Positions 38,331-46,095 of a DNA stretch of 64,000 bases are shown in pieces. Location of the stretch: contig NZ_QNVY02000002.1 of assembly GCF_003314435.2 (NCBI RefSeq), positions 620,001 through 684,000 on the forward strand. The letters run 5' to 3'. Source of the DNA: Flavobacterium petrolei (GTDB lineage Bacteria > Bacteroidota > Bacteroidia > Flavobacteriales > Flavobacteriaceae). Below the pieces are notes generated by a model that searched no databases, was not told where the DNA came from, and was given only the letters and a program-made list of their open reading frames with translations. Within the stretch, counting starts at the first letter, position 1, and each line of letters starts with the position of its first letter. The translations under genes were made by a program, and so were the position numbers.

Positions 38331-40178
38331 CTATTTTAAAATAGTAAACTCAATTTTTGAATCATTATAAATTCTATGAGTTTGCTTTTGAAAATCTTCT
38401 GGTTTAGCATAAAAAATATTATCTACAAATGTTTGTGGATTCAAATCAATAAACGGAAACCACGTACTTTGAACCTGAATTTGGATTTTATGTCCTTTTT
38501 TAAATGTATGAAAAACATCTTGCAACTTAATATTCACTGGTGTTTTCTCATTAGCAACAAATGCTTCCGGTTTTGAAAAACTGTTTCTGAAACGTCCTCT
38601 CATAACCTCACTGCGTACCATCATGTGATAATTACTCATCTTCAAATAAGGAGCAACATCTTTGGTCTCTGGCTCATCATTAGGGAAAACGTCAACTACT
38701 TTTACAATCCAGTCCGCATCTGTTCCTGTAGTTGAAACTTGTAATTTGGCTAATATTTCTCCTGCTAATGTGGTATCATCGCTCAATACTTCTGTTTCAA
38801 AAACAATCACATCCGGACGTCTCGCGGCAAAACGTTGGTCATCCGTCATATATTTCCTTGGCGTAAGCCCTGCTTGTTTGATATCTTCAGAATAAGGAAC
38901 CGGTTTCTTAGGATCACTGATAAATTCTTCAAAAGAAATATTTCGCTTCGCCATTTTTGTCAATTGATTTCCTTGCAAAAAGAAATCTTGTTTTTCAGTA
39001 TTTTGAGGAGGCCAAGTTTCATAGGTCTTCCACTCTTTTCTTCCAGTATCAAAAACATAGGCTTCTGGTAATTTATTTTCACCTTGAGCGTTATTCTTTA
39101 AGAAATGACGAAAGAAATTAGCTTCTATATTTTTTTGATAATAACCTGAAATACTATCTCCAAAATTAATATTACCAATCACTTGTTTTGCTGAATTTCT
39201 AGCCCAATCACCGTGGCTCCATGGTCCCATAACGATTGTGTTGTAATTTTTGCTGCTTTTTTCAATCGTACTGTACGTATTCAAAGGTCCATATAAATCT
39301 TCAGCATCAAACCAACCGCCAACGGTCATTACCGCTGGTTTGATATTATTCAAATGTTGTAAAATTCCACGTTTTTGCCAAAAATCATCATAACTGGAAT
39401 GGTCTTTCAGCTGTTGCCAAAATTCATCATCTTTACCGTAATATTTATCTAAATTAGATAAAGGGCCAGCATCCAAGAAAAACTGATAATCATCATTTGT
39501 ACCCGTATTCGTAAATTTATACCAAGGTTCCGTAGTTCGCTTTGTTTTTTGAGGACCAAATAATGGCGTAACTTTCCAATAGCTCAACAAATAGGCTCCA
39601 TTATGATGAAAATCATCAAAAAAGAAATCAGCAATACACGCTTGAGGTGAAACCGCTTTCAAAGCTGGATGATTGCTCAACAAAGAATACGTAGCGTAAA
39701 ATCCTGGATATGAAATTCCCCAAGTTCCAACATTTCCGTTGTTATTAGCTACATTTTTGACCAACCAATCTATCGTATCATACGTATCCGAGGCTTCATC
39801 GGTAGCTGCCTTTCCTTTTTTATTTGGAATAAAGCCGCGCATATTATCGTATAAACCATCGCTCATAAATCTTCCTCGTACATCTTGATAGACCACAATA
39901 TATCCTTCTTTCATCATCGTTTCGCTAGGAGAAATACTTCTTTTGAGCTGACCTTCTCCATAAGGACTAGAATTATAAGGCGTTCTTTGCATTATAATCG
40001 GATATTTTTTAGAAACATCTTTGGGGGTGTAAATAGAAGTAAATAATTCTGCACCATCGCGCATCTTTATATGCACTTCTTTTTTAGTGTAATTTTCCGA
40101 AACATAATTGGATTTATTGTCTTGGGCAAACAGAACTGCACCAATAAAAAAAAGAGAAATACTAAGTAGTTTTTTCAT
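38331..40178 (-). CDS. Secreted CocE/NonD family hydrolase
   Basis: This 615-residue alpha/beta hydrolase has a signal peptide (ISLFFIGAVLFAQ). The catalytic Ser156 lies in GTWGISYPGF, the acid in VGGWFDAEDLYG and the His in GPWSHGDWAR, which is the X-Pro dipeptidyl-peptidase/CocE triad. The C-terminal jelly-roll domain (FETEVLSDDTTLAGEILAKLQVST, then HKIQIQVQSTWFP) is typical of the family. Members include cocaine esterase, glutaryl-7-ACA acylase and alpha-amino acid ester hydrolases. In Bacteroidota the substrates are mostly unknown, and dipeptide or acyl-ester hydrolysis in the periplasm is plausible. It is monocistronic with its own terminator. Confidence 0.9.
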   Translation of the reverse strand: MKKLLSISLFFIGAVLFAQDNKSNYVSENYTKKEVHIKMRDGAELFTSIYTPKDVSKKYPIIMQRTPYNSSPYGEGQLKRSISPSETMMKEGYIVVYQDVRGRFMSDGLYDNMRGFIPNKKGKAATDEASDTYDTIDWLVKNVANNNGNVGTWGISYPGFYATYSLLSNHPALKAVSPQACIADFFFDDFHHNGAYLLSYWKVTPLFGPQKTKRTTEPWYKFTNTGTNDDYQFFLDAGPLSNLDKYYGKDDEFWQQLKDHSSYDDFWQKRGILQHLNNIKPAVMTVGGWFDAEDLYGPLNTYSTIEKSSKNYNTIVMGPWSHGDWARNSAKQVIGNINFGDSISGYYQKNIEANFFRHFLKNNAQGENKLPEAYVFDTGRKEWKTYETWPPQNTEKQDFFLQGNQLTKMAKRNISFEEFISDPKKPVPYSEDIKQAGLTPRKYMTDDQRFAARRPDVIVFETEVLSDDTTLAGEILAKLQVSTTGTDADWIVKVVDVFPNDEPETKDVAPYLKMSNYHMMVRSEVMRGRFRNSFSKPEAFVANEKTPVNIKLQDVFHTFKKGHKIQIQVQSTWFPFIDLNPQTFVDNIFYAKPEDFQKQTHRIYNDSKIEFTILK

Positions 40179-40689
40179 GAATTTTTTGAATTAAAATAGT
40201 TTTTAAAGATAAAAAATCTCACTGATTATAGTATCCTTATTCCAACTTTTTTAAAATTCATATATCGATTTTGATAAGATGAAAAAGTAGCAATTGACGC
40301 TGTTTATAATAGCTCATTATTCAACGTTTTCACACCAATAATTCATTCATTTATGTATTCAAATTAGCAACTTTTTCTGCCCGATAATCCTTTGTCTTTG
40401 CTTTGAATTATTTACAAAAAAAAACCATAAAAGGATTGTTTTTCCTTACAAAAAGCACTTTTTACCCATTTTAAGAGCTATTTTCAGATAATTTGCCTTA
40501 TATTTGTAAAATACCAAATTATTTTTTGTGGTTTTTAAAGTCTCTTTTTGTGCACTTTTAACCCAAAATTAAGATCCCTTATTTCAGAAAAAAATTCTGA
40601 AAAAATCATCTTTTTTTGCAGTTTACTGCACCTTTTGCCTTTTGGAAAAATTCCATTTACAGGCTATTAAATAATCGAAAATTAATAAT
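40179..40689 (+). other. Long intergenic region upstream of the symporter-racemase cluster
   Basis: This is the largest gap in the window and no gene is visible. TATATTTG at 40499-40506 is a perfect -7 box and would give a leader of about 175 bases. Two related stretches, GCACTTTTTACCCA (40455) and GCACTTTTAACCCA (40552), each followed by TTAAGA and then TTTCAGA, lie on either side of that box, 97 bases apart, and could be binding sites for a regulator. Confidence 0.45.
40499..40506 (+). promoter_or_regulatory. -7 promoter box (TATATTTG) for the five-gene cluster
   Basis: A perfect TAnnTTTG lies between the two GCACTTTT-type repeats. The distance to the first ATG is 183 bases, implying a long leader, and no -33 TTG at usual spacing is seen. 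Confidence 0.4.
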
Positions 40690-42162
40690 ATGCACATAAT
40701 AGATTATGCAATCTTTATTGTTTATATGTTGGCCATGTTAGGCGTTGGTGTCTACTTTTTTAACAAAAATAAAACCGCTGAAGATTTTTACGTAAGTGGC
40801 AGAAATATGAGTAGCTGGCACATTGGCTTATCAGTTGTTGCCACTGATGTTGGTGGTGGATTCTCAATAGGATTGGGTGGACTTGGTTTTACAATGGGAA
40901 TATCAGGTTCATGGATGCTGTTCACCGGACTGCTGGGCGCATGGTTGAGTGCCGTTTTTCTTATTCCAAAAGTAAGCGCATTAGGACACAAATACAAGTT
41001 TTTTACTTTCCCGCAAATATTTAATCATTTTTATAATGCTAAAGTTGCGCTGCTGGCCGGAATTATTTCAGCTATTGGATACATCGGATTTACGAGTTCT
41101 CAGGTTTTGGCAGGAGCCAAATTAGCTTCGGCAACCATAAAAGGACTTGATTTACAAACTGCGCTGATAGTCATGGGTCTTATCGCAGTAATTTACACCG
41201 CTATTGGAGGACTAAAAGCGGTCATTTATACCGATACGATCCAATGGTTAGTCTTAATTGGAGGATTGGTTTTCATAGGAATTCCTATTGCCTACACTGC
41301 CGTGGGAGGTTATGATGCAATCAAAACTAGTTTAGCACCTGAATATTTATCGCTGACCAATGTGAAGTGGTATCAGATTCTAAACTGGTCCATAACCATT
41401 ATTCCTATTTGGTTTGTAGGAATGACTTTATACCAACGAATTTATGCCAGCAAGGGTGAAAAAGAAGCTAAAAAAGCTTGGCTGATTGCAGGCGTTTTTG
41501 AATGGCCGATAATGGCATTCATGGGAGTAATTCTGGGAATGCTGGCTAAAGTGGCTGCTAACAAAGGAATGTTTGATGGCTTTACTGATGCAGCCAATAT
41601 GGACAGCGAAATGGGATTGCCTATTTTATTGGCCACAATACTTCCTGTAGGATTAATGGGATTGATGCTTTCCTCCTATTTTTCGGCTATACTTTCAACT
41701 GCGGACAGTTGCTTGATGGCGGCTTCTGGAAATATTGTCACTGATATTATTGCTAAGTTTTCAAAAAAAGAATTGAGTCATAAAAAGGAGCTAAGACTCT
41801 CACAAGGAGTCACCTTAATGGTTGGTTTTCTTGCTATTTTAATTGCGTCCCAAATGCAAAATGTATTAGAACTGATGCTTTACTCCTACGCTTTCATGGT
41901 TTCAGGACTATTTGTTCCAGTAATAGGCGCTTTGTTTTGGAAAAAAAGCCATCCAACAGCAGCTTTTTGGAGCATGCTTTTTGGCGGTGCAACAACGATT
42001 CTATTAATTGTTTCGGAGAATAAACTCCCTTTGGGATTAGAACTGCCGGAACACTTAGACGCTAATCTTTACGGAATAAGTGTTTCACTTATTTTATTCA
42101 TCACAATATCACTTTATCACTATAACAAAAAAGACAGACAAAATGGAATTCAAACAAATTAA
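40690..42162 (+). CDS. Sodium:solute symporter family transporter
   Basis: This 490-residue protein is a member of the SSS family (Na+/solute symporters) with about 13 membrane helices. Diagnostic segments are DFYVSGRNMSSWHIGLSVVATDVGGG (helix 1 and sodium-site region), GYIGFTSSQVLAGAKLAS, AVIYTAIGGLKAVIYTDTIQWL (the SSS signature), and the late LMLSSYFSAILSTADSCLMAASGNIVTDI, where the Ser residues help bind sodium. The substrate is unknown. Its place at the head of a cluster with acetyltransferase, amidohydrolase and racemases suggests an amino acid or N-acyl amino acid. The next gene overlaps by 20 bases. Confidence 0.92.
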   Translation: MHIIDYAIFIVYMLAMLGVGVYFFNKNKTAEDFYVSGRNMSSWHIGLSVVATDVGGGFSIGLGGLGFTMGISGSWMLFTGLLGAWLSAVFLIPKVSALGHKYKFFTFPQIFNHFYNAKVALLAGIISAIGYIGFTSSQVLAGAKLASATIKGLDLQTALIVMGLIAVIYTAIGGLKAVIYTDTIQWLVLIGGLVFIGIPIAYTAVGGYDAIKTSLAPEYLSLTNVKWYQILNWSITIIPIWFVGMTLYQRIYASKGEKEAKKAWLIAGVFEWPIMAFMGVILGMLAKVAANKGMFDGFTDAANMDSEMGLPILLATILPVGLMGLMLSSYFSAILSTADSCLMAASGNIVTDIIAKFSKKELSHKKELRLSQGVTLMVGFLAILIASQMQNVLELMLYSYAFMVSGLFVPVIGALFWKKSHPTAAFWSMLFGGATTILLIVSENKLPLGLELPEHLDANLYGISVSLILFITISLYHYNKKDRQNGIQTN

Positions 42163-42577
42163 TGACACTACTGGAGAAGATACAATATATACCAATCAAA
42201 TTATAGCACTCTTCCTTTATACGCATTTAGAACAATATGGCGACACTATTGAAGACATTCAAAAATGTATTGATTATGTCATGAATCCTGCCAAAGGAGG
42301 AAACATTGTTGTGGGAATCGAGGAACAGAAAATCGTAGGTGTTGTGATCTTGAACAACACGGGAATGAAAGATTTTATTCCCGAAAATATTTTGGTATAC
42401 ATTGCCGTGGACAACAGTCAACGTGGAAAAGGATTTGGAAAACAGTTGATGCAAAAAGCCATATCAATTGCCGAAGGAAATATAGCATTGCATGTTGAAC
42501 CGGATAATCCTGCCAAAAAACTATATGAAAGTTTAGGTTTTACCAATAAATATCTGGAAATGCGCCTCATCAAATAA
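42143..42577 (+). CDS. GNAT family N-acetyltransferase
   Basis: This 144-residue protein has the GNAT acetyl-CoA-binding motif VDNSQRGKGFGKQLM, preceded by ILVYIAVD and followed by HVEPDNPAKKLYESLGF, the usual motif B. It is likely to acetylate a small amine or amino acid. The frame is open for 21 codons further upstream, inside the symporter gene, but the MEFKQIND start is more plausible and overlaps the symporter stop by 20 bases. The next gene begins 6 bases after its stop. With a deacylating M20D enzyme alongside, an acetylation/deacetylation couple is possible. Confidence 0.88.
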   Translation: MEFKQINDTTGEDTIYTNQIIALFLYTHLEQYGDTIEDIQKCIDYVMNPAKGGNIVVGIEEQKIVGVVILNNTGMKDFIPENILVYIAVDNSQRGKGFGKQLMQKAISIAEGNIALHVEPDNPAKKLYESLGFTNKYLEMRLIK

Positions 42578-42583
42578 TCCAAA

Positions 42584-43738
42584 ATGGAAAATTCAAACCA
42601 GTTTACCGATTCACTTGTGCGGTTGCGAAAAGAACTACACCAGCATCCGGAGGTTTCCGATAAAGAAATTGAAACGTCTAGACGGATCCTTTCTTTTCTC
42701 GAAAATTATCAACCTGATGAATTGATTACCGAAGTAGGTACAACTGGTGTAATGGCAATTTACAAAGGTAACAAAGCTGGAAAAACAGTATTATTCCGAT
42801 GCGAATTAGATGCTTTACCCATTGAAGAGACGAATGATTTTGACCATCGTTCCTTAAATAATGGCGTTTCACATAAATGCGGTCACGATGGTCACATGGC
42901 TATCCTCTGTGGTTTAGCTACTGAATTGCATCAGAACAAACCAGAATCAGGAGCTGTTATTGTATTATTTCAACCCGCTGAAGAAGACGGCAGTGGTGCT
43001 CAAAAAGTATTATCGGATCCCAAATTTGCTTCTATCCAACCCGATTACGTCTTTGCACTTCATAATTTGCCGGGATTTCCAATACATCAAATTGTAGTAA
43101 AAAACGAAACTTTTACCTGCGCCGTAAACAGCATTATTATAAAATTAAAAGGCAAAACAGCTCATGCCGGTGAACCCGGAAAAGGAATAAACCCTGCCTT
43201 GGCAATAGCCGCAATTATTAATCAATTTAATACTATTATTCAGACCGAAATTACAAAAGAAAACTATTGCCTGATTACCCCCATTTATTCTAAAATCGGC
43301 AAAAAAGCGTATGGCGTATCAGCTGGTACAGGAGAAATTCATTTTACAGTACGAAGTGACAGCAATTTGCAAATGAGAAAGATTGAACTCGCTTTAGAAA
43401 ATTTAGCCAAATCAATCGCAAAAGAGCATCAGATAAAGTGTAAAACCCGTTGGACCCAAAGTTTTCAAGCCAATGAGAATGACAAAAATGCTGTAACATT
43501 CATCAAAAAAGCAGCAAAAATTAATGGTTTTGAATTATTCGAAAAAGAGAAACCATTCACTTGGGGCGAAGATTTTGGTTTGTTCACACAACACTATCCT
43601 GGCGCCATGTTTGGACTGGGGGCAGGAATAAACACTCCTGCATTACACAATCCTGATTATGATTTTCCAGATGAAATTATTGCAACTGGAGTATCCGTTT
43701 TTTATGAAATCAGTAAACAAATTACAAATGCACACTAA
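42584..43738 (+). CDS. M20D-type amidohydrolase/aminoacylase
   Basis: This 384-residue enzyme of the M20D group (hippurate, N-acetyl-diaminopimelate and auxin-conjugate hydrolases) starts LVRLRKELHQHPEVS. It contains the metal site HKCGHDGHMAIL (Cys99, His101, His104), the glutamates in FQPAEEDGSGA (Glu133, Glu134), the dimerisation-domain segment KGKTAHAGEPGKGINPA and the late HNPDYDFPDEI with the last ligand. It cleaves an acyl group from an amino acid; which one is not clear. There is no signal peptide, so it acts in the cytoplasm after uptake. The alr start overlaps its end by 11 bases. Confidence 0.92.
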   Translation: MENSNQFTDSLVRLRKELHQHPEVSDKEIETSRRILSFLENYQPDELITEVGTTGVMAIYKGNKAGKTVLFRCELDALPIEETNDFDHRSLNNGVSHKCGHDGHMAILCGLATELHQNKPESGAVIVLFQPAEEDGSGAQKVLSDPKFASIQPDYVFALHNLPGFPIHQIVVKNETFTCAVNSIIIKLKGKTAHAGEPGKGINPALAIAAIINQFNTIIQTEITKENYCLITPIYSKIGKKAYGVSAGTGEIHFTVRSDSNLQMRKIELALENLAKSIAKEHQIKCKTRWTQSFQANENDKNAVTFIKKAAKINGFELFEKEKPFTWGEDFGLFTQHYPGAMFGLGAGINTPALHNPDYDFPDEIIATGVSVFYEISKQITNAH

Positions 43739-44879
43739 TTCACTTATAGAGCTTAATCGCTGCGCGTATCAAAACAACATCGACTTTCTAAAAAAGACTT
43801 TCGGAAAAAAAGTATTGGTTTCCTCTGTTGTAAAAGGAAATGCGTATGGTCACGGGGTACAAGAATTTGTTTCTATGGCTTTTCAATGTGGCGTAAATCA
43901 TTTTTCTGTTTTTGATGTTCAAGAAGCTAAAGTTGTAAAAAATACATTAAAGGATAAAGCAACTATCATGGTTATGGGACTTGTTCAGGATGAAGACTTG
44001 GAATGGGTAATCCAAAATGACATCGAATTCTTTGTTTTTGATAAAAGCCGACTAACGAAAGCTATGAAAACAGCTAAAAAACTCGAAAAAAAAGCAATTC
44101 TGCACATTGAAGTAGAAACTGGAATGAACCGAACCGGTTTTGACAAAAACGAACTGAATACTGTTATTGCTATATTAAAAAAAGAAGAACAATATCTTAC
44201 TTTCAAAGGGCTTTGCACACATTATGCGGGTGCCGAAAGTATCGCTAATTATTACAGAGTGGATCAACAAATCAAGAAGTTTGAAGAAATTTATGCCTTT
44301 TTTTGTAAAAATGACCTGAAACCACAAATCAGACATTCTGCTTGTTCCGCAGCATCAATAATGTTTCCGCAAACCAGAATGGATATGGTACGCATCGGAA
44401 TTATGCAATACGGATTGTGGTCCAGTCCCGAAGTATTTGTAACCTATCTCAATTCTAAAAAGAACAAAACGGATCCATTACAGCGCGTTATCACTTGGAA
44501 AAGTGCTATTATGAGCATAAAAAAAGTAAATATTGGTGATTTCATTGGGTATGGTAGCAGTTTTATGGCTAAAAGGAAAATGAAAATCGCTGTTATCCCC
44601 ATTGGCTACTGCCACGGATACAGTCGCTCATTGAGCAACCAAGGTCGTGTTCTTATCCATGGGCAACGATGTGTTGTAGTGGGTTCCGTAAACATGAACA
44701 TGATGACTGTCGACATTACTGATATCGACATGGCAAAAAAAGAGGATGAAGTGGTACTGATAGGCACCCAAAAAGAGCTTTCCGTATCTGTAGCTTCATT
44801 CAGTGATTTCAGTAACCAACTCAATTACGAATTATTAACTCGGATTTCTAAAGCAATTCCACGTAAAATCATAGAATAA
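43728..44879 (+). CDS. Alanine racemase-family PLP enzyme with altered active-site loop
   Basis: This 383-residue fold-type III racemase carries the PLP lysine in VVKGNAYGHG (Lys36) and the catalytic Tyr in IGYGSSF (Tyr275). The usual R-V-C-M-D loop is replaced by S-V-N-M-N (Asn322-Met323-Asn324), and the lysine motif has Gly where Ala is standard. IPIGYCHGYSRSLSNQGRVLIHG otherwise matches Alr. Loss of the Cys and Asp in that loop suggests a substrate other than, or in addition to, alanine. The frame extends upstream inside the M20D gene, but the start was placed at MHTNSLIELNRC, the family N-terminus. A second racemase follows with a 1-base overlap. Confidence 0.85.
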   Translation: MHTNSLIELNRCAYQNNIDFLKKTFGKKVLVSSVVKGNAYGHGVQEFVSMAFQCGVNHFSVFDVQEAKVVKNTLKDKATIMVMGLVQDEDLEWVIQNDIEFFVFDKSRLTKAMKTAKKLEKKAILHIEVETGMNRTGFDKNELNTVIAILKKEEQYLTFKGLCTHYAGAESIANYYRVDQQIKKFEEIYAFFCKNDLKPQIRHSACSAASIMFPQTRMDMVRIGIMQYGLWSSPEVFVTYLNSKKNKTDPLQRVITWKSAIMSIKKVNIGDFIGYGSSFMAKRKMKIAVIPIGYCHGYSRSLSNQGRVLIHGQRCVVVGSVNMNMMTVDITDIDMAKKEDEVVLIGTQKELSVSVASFSDFSNQLNYELLTRISKAIPRKIIE

Positions 44880-45952
44880 TGGCTTTTATAAAATTATATC
44901 GAAAAAAATTACAGGAAAACTATCAGTTTTTAGATGAAACATTTAAATCCAGAAATATTGAATGGGGCGTAGTTTCAAAACTGCTGTGCGGTAATAAAAT
45001 TTACCTCAAAGAAATCATTGCTTTAGGAGTGCGTGAAATTCATGATTCCAGAGTGAGTAATTTGAAAAAAATTAAAGCACTAGATCCTGAAATTCAAACT
45101 GTTTATATAAAACCACCTGCAAAACGAAGTATTGAAAGCATTGTTAAGTATGCCGATATCAGTTTTAATACTGAAATCTATACCATACAACTACTTTCAG
45201 ATGAAGCGGTGAAGCAAAATAAGACGCATAAAATCATCATCATGATTGAAATGGGAGACCTTCGCGAAGGCGTTATGGGGGAAGAATTAATAGACTTTTA
45301 CGGTACAATTCTGAAAATGCCAAATATCGAAATCTCTGGTATCGGGACGAATTTTAATTGCCTTAGCGGCGTAATGCCAACGCAGGACAAGCTTATTCAA
45401 TTGAGTTTATACAAGCAATTAATCGAAGCTAAATTCAATATCAGTATTCCGTTCGTCTCTGGAGGAACCTCGGTTACAATACCGTTGCTCCTAAAAAATG
45501 CCCGACCAATGGCCGTGAATCACTTCCGAATAGGAGAAGCGCTTTTTTTTGGGAAAGACTTGTTTACTGGAAATACAATTGAAGGAATGCACCATGATGT
45601 TTTCAAATTATATGCTGAAATCATCGAAATTACTGAAAAGCCGAATACGCCAACAGGTGAATTAGGAGAGAATGTAGCCGGAAATTCGTTTTCAATGGAC
45701 GATGTCACTGATCTGGGAATTACTTCGCTGCGAGCCATTCTAGATATTGGTTTGCTAGATATGCAACCACAATACATTGAATCTGATGACACGGATATTA
45801 CTATTGTAGATGCGAGTTCTGACATGTTGGTTATCGATATTTCTAATTCTAAAAAAACGTATAAAATTGGAGACTTAGTTGCTTTTCAAATACGCTATAT
45901 GGGCGCTTTGTATCTTTTAAATTCTGATTATATCGAAAAAATAATTGAATAA
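44879..45952 (+). CDS. Ornithine racemase-like PLP protein (Orr/YhfX type)
   Basis: This 357-residue fold-type III PLP protein is distinct from Alr. Its lysine motif is WGVVSKLLCGN (Lys34), followed by IIALGVREIHDSRVSNLKKIKAL, both characteristic of ornithine racemase and YhfX-like proteins. GIGTNFNCLSGVMPTQDK, VSGGTSVTIPLLLKN and NHFRIGEALFFGKD also match that group. The start codon shares a base with the alr stop (TAATG), so the two racemases are translationally coupled, presumably in fixed ratio. Ornithine, lysine or another basic amino acid is the best guess for the substrate, but no D-ornithine aminomutase is present here. Confidence 0.85.
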   Translation: MAFIKLYRKKLQENYQFLDETFKSRNIEWGVVSKLLCGNKIYLKEIIALGVREIHDSRVSNLKKIKALDPEIQTVYIKPPAKRSIESIVKYADISFNTEIYTIQLLSDEAVKQNKTHKIIIMIEMGDLREGVMGEELIDFYGTILKMPNIEISGIGTNFNCLSGVMPTQDKLIQLSLYKQLIEAKFNISIPFVSGGTSVTIPLLLKNARPMAVNHFRIGEALFFGKDLFTGNTIEGMHHDVFKLYAEIIEITEKPNTPTGELGENVAGNSFSMDDVTDLGITSLRAILDIGLLDMQPQYIESDDTDITIVDASSDMLVIDISNSKKTYKIGDLVAFQIRYMGALYLLNSDYIEKIIE

Positions 45953-46012
45953 AAAAATTTCCTGTCTACAGTTAAAATATAACAATTACACTTAGTTAAA
46001 AATACTAAATTC

Positions 46013-46065
46013 AAAAAAAATTGCAGTAATTTCCATGGCTTGATCCCTGGAAATTAGTGCAATTT
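46013..46065 (-). terminator. Terminator of the pabB-tilS-dsbD operon
   Basis: A long hairpin pairs 46018-46025 and 46027-46035 with 46048-46056 and 46058-46065, with one G-G mismatch. The run of A's on its left reads as T's on the minus strand, so it should terminate the minus-strand operon; it also lies 65 bases after the racemase stop. Confidence 0.75.
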
Positions 46066-46095
46066 ACGTTTACTATTTTGTCTTGTTGTTACGCT

